A stretch of 64,000 nucleotides of DNA from Morella rubra (Eukaryota > Streptophyta > Magnoliopsida > Fagales > Myricaceae). Numbering within the stretch: the stretch's first letter is position 1; every line of letters starts with the position of its first letter. The stretch covers positions 16,832,493 to 16,896,492 of the forward strand of contig CM025849.1 in NCBI GenBank assembly GCA_003952965.2, written 5' to 3'. Shown piece by piece: positions 62,940 to 64,000 of the stretch. A program made the position numbers and the translations under genes. The notes under the pieces are model-generated. The model searched no databases, was not told where the DNA came from, and worked only from the letters and a program-made list of their open reading frames with translations.

Positions 62940-64000
62940 CTGCAAATCAAAGACCGTTCCTGAGTGTCCATTATGGCAATAACATGGTTTTGCATAGTTA
63001 AACCACATTTGGCGTGCTGAATCAAAATAACTACAAAGAATTGATATCAATGGTATTGACATAGTGCATTACCATCAATTTGAAAATTGTACCGACTCAA
63101 ATCCTTATTTTAAACAATTTTCAGGGATCACAGATAACTACTCCTACTCTAACGTACGGAAAGATTATTCTCTAAGTCACAAAAATGGCTATTCTGAATA
63201 GCCATTCTCTGAGACTGAGTCCAACCTTAATCCTTAATGGTTCCTTGGATGTGGTATTTAGTACCATGAAGAAAAATTGTAATACATGCCTATCCACAAA
63301 TTCCAAGGTTGTGTCCGGACTTAGAATTTAAGAAGTAATTATAATTTCCAAATGAATGAATTTAAAGACAAAGGTAAATTCCTATAAATTTAAAATTTCT
63401 TATACAGATAATGTTTAAATGCTTAGAAGATAGAATATTATAGCAGTAACGGTGAAGATGGTTGGTTGGGGTGAATGTGACAATAACCATGCTGGTAGAA
63501 CTCCACAGTTTCTTCCCTAAGTACATTCTTTCCCTCTAAATTCCCACTCCATTCGTAATCCTACTTCAAAATTCTAACTTCAGATTCCTAAAATGAACCC
63601 TGCTTTTGAATTTTCAGTTTCAATTTCCCCCCATCAAAATCAAGAACTTATGTAGAGAGAAAATGCATTACCTGCATCCTTGCAATGTGAATTAACTAAT
63701 TGGTTCCTACTATTGGACAACAAATGATATGGCTGCCTTCTGAGTACCTAATGAGTAACAAGTGCAACACACGCTTACTTTATGATTGGAAGAACCAAAA
63801 TAACCTAACGGCATGACTGCTTCCCTGATAATGCTTACAAAAACACTATAATACCCCAAGTTTCTGCAAAAGGAGAGGATAGAATAAGTACTAACAAAAT
63901 CTCTAAAACCCCTACCAGTTAATGGTTCATTACAAGCTCATGTTTCTATGATCTCAATCTGTATTTACCTGAATGATGCTCCAAATCTCCATCAAAGTGG
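62940..64000. other. HDS intron (to window edge), no exon seen
   Basis: No minus-strand stretch matches the expected upstream HDS exon, which should end with LLQ before the DGIGD exon. The region is treated as one intron longer than 1 kb that continues outside the window. Confidence 0.6.

Noticed and set aside
63961-64000. Possible HDS exon at the right edge (donor-like CATTCAG|GTAAAT)
   Set aside because: The encoded peptide in any frame does not match the expected HDS segment before DGIGD.

Overview
The window is nuclear DNA of a flowering plant, most likely a eudicot with a repeat-rich genome. The evidence is many short exons with GT-AG introns, three conserved plant housekeeping genes, AT-rich introns, and dense plant transposon families (hAT, CACTA, Mutator-like, Harbinger-derived, Ty3/gypsy, LINE). 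The species cannot be named from the sequence. A 10-base N run (27678-27687) marks an assembly gap.

Host genes. (1) 8077-12678, minus: a complete 12-exon gene for a PDIL1-4-type protein disulfide isomerase, 569 aa, with two CGHC sites and a C-terminal KDEL. (2) 16214-26951, minus: a complete 13-coding-exon DEAD-box RNA helicase of the RH10/DDX47/Rrp3 type, 437 aa. (3) 51764-53193, plus: an intact three-exon, 417-aa gene derived from a PIF/Harbinger transposase in which all three catalytic acidic positions are replaced. (4) 58754 to beyond the right edge, minus: the last 12 exons (406 aa) of plastid HDS (IspG/GcpE, MEP pathway). A conserved-looking plus-strand exon (58254-58545) lies convergent to HDS and was not recognised. 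From memory of Arabidopsis locus names, HDS, PDIL1-4 and RH10 all lie at At5g606xx-609xx, so this looks like a conserved block widened by transposons.

Layout. 1-5575: Ty3/gypsy reverse-transcriptase remnant split by a 5-kb hAT element (188-5239) with a perfect 8-bp target duplication and a decayed transposase. 5575-8076: AT-rich filler. 8-12.7 kb: PDI gene, with a decayed partial copy of exon 1 inside intron 1. 12.8-16.2 kb: AT-rich DNA with two LINE RNase H remnants. 16.2-28.7 kb: helicase, with fold-back elements and homopolymers in its introns. 29-30 kb: gag-like remnant. 31530-40040: an 8.5-kb CACTA element carrying decayed TNP2 and Transposase_24 genes, interrupted by a long-TIR element (33199-34612) holding a fragment of geranylgeranyl diphosphate synthase. 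40197-40790: lone end of another CACTA family. 43.5-50.8 kb: Mutator-like elements, including a ~5.2-kb long-TIR element that carries an ARM-repeat gene fragment and is itself split by a 2.9-kb element with a perfect 9-bp duplication. 50.8-53.2 kb: Harbinger-derived gene. 54-57.2 kb: fold-back elements. 58-64 kb: HDS.

The most notable items are the catalytically altered but intact Harbinger-derived gene, two independent captures of host gene fragments by long-TIR elements, and the exon-1 duplication inside the PDI gene.
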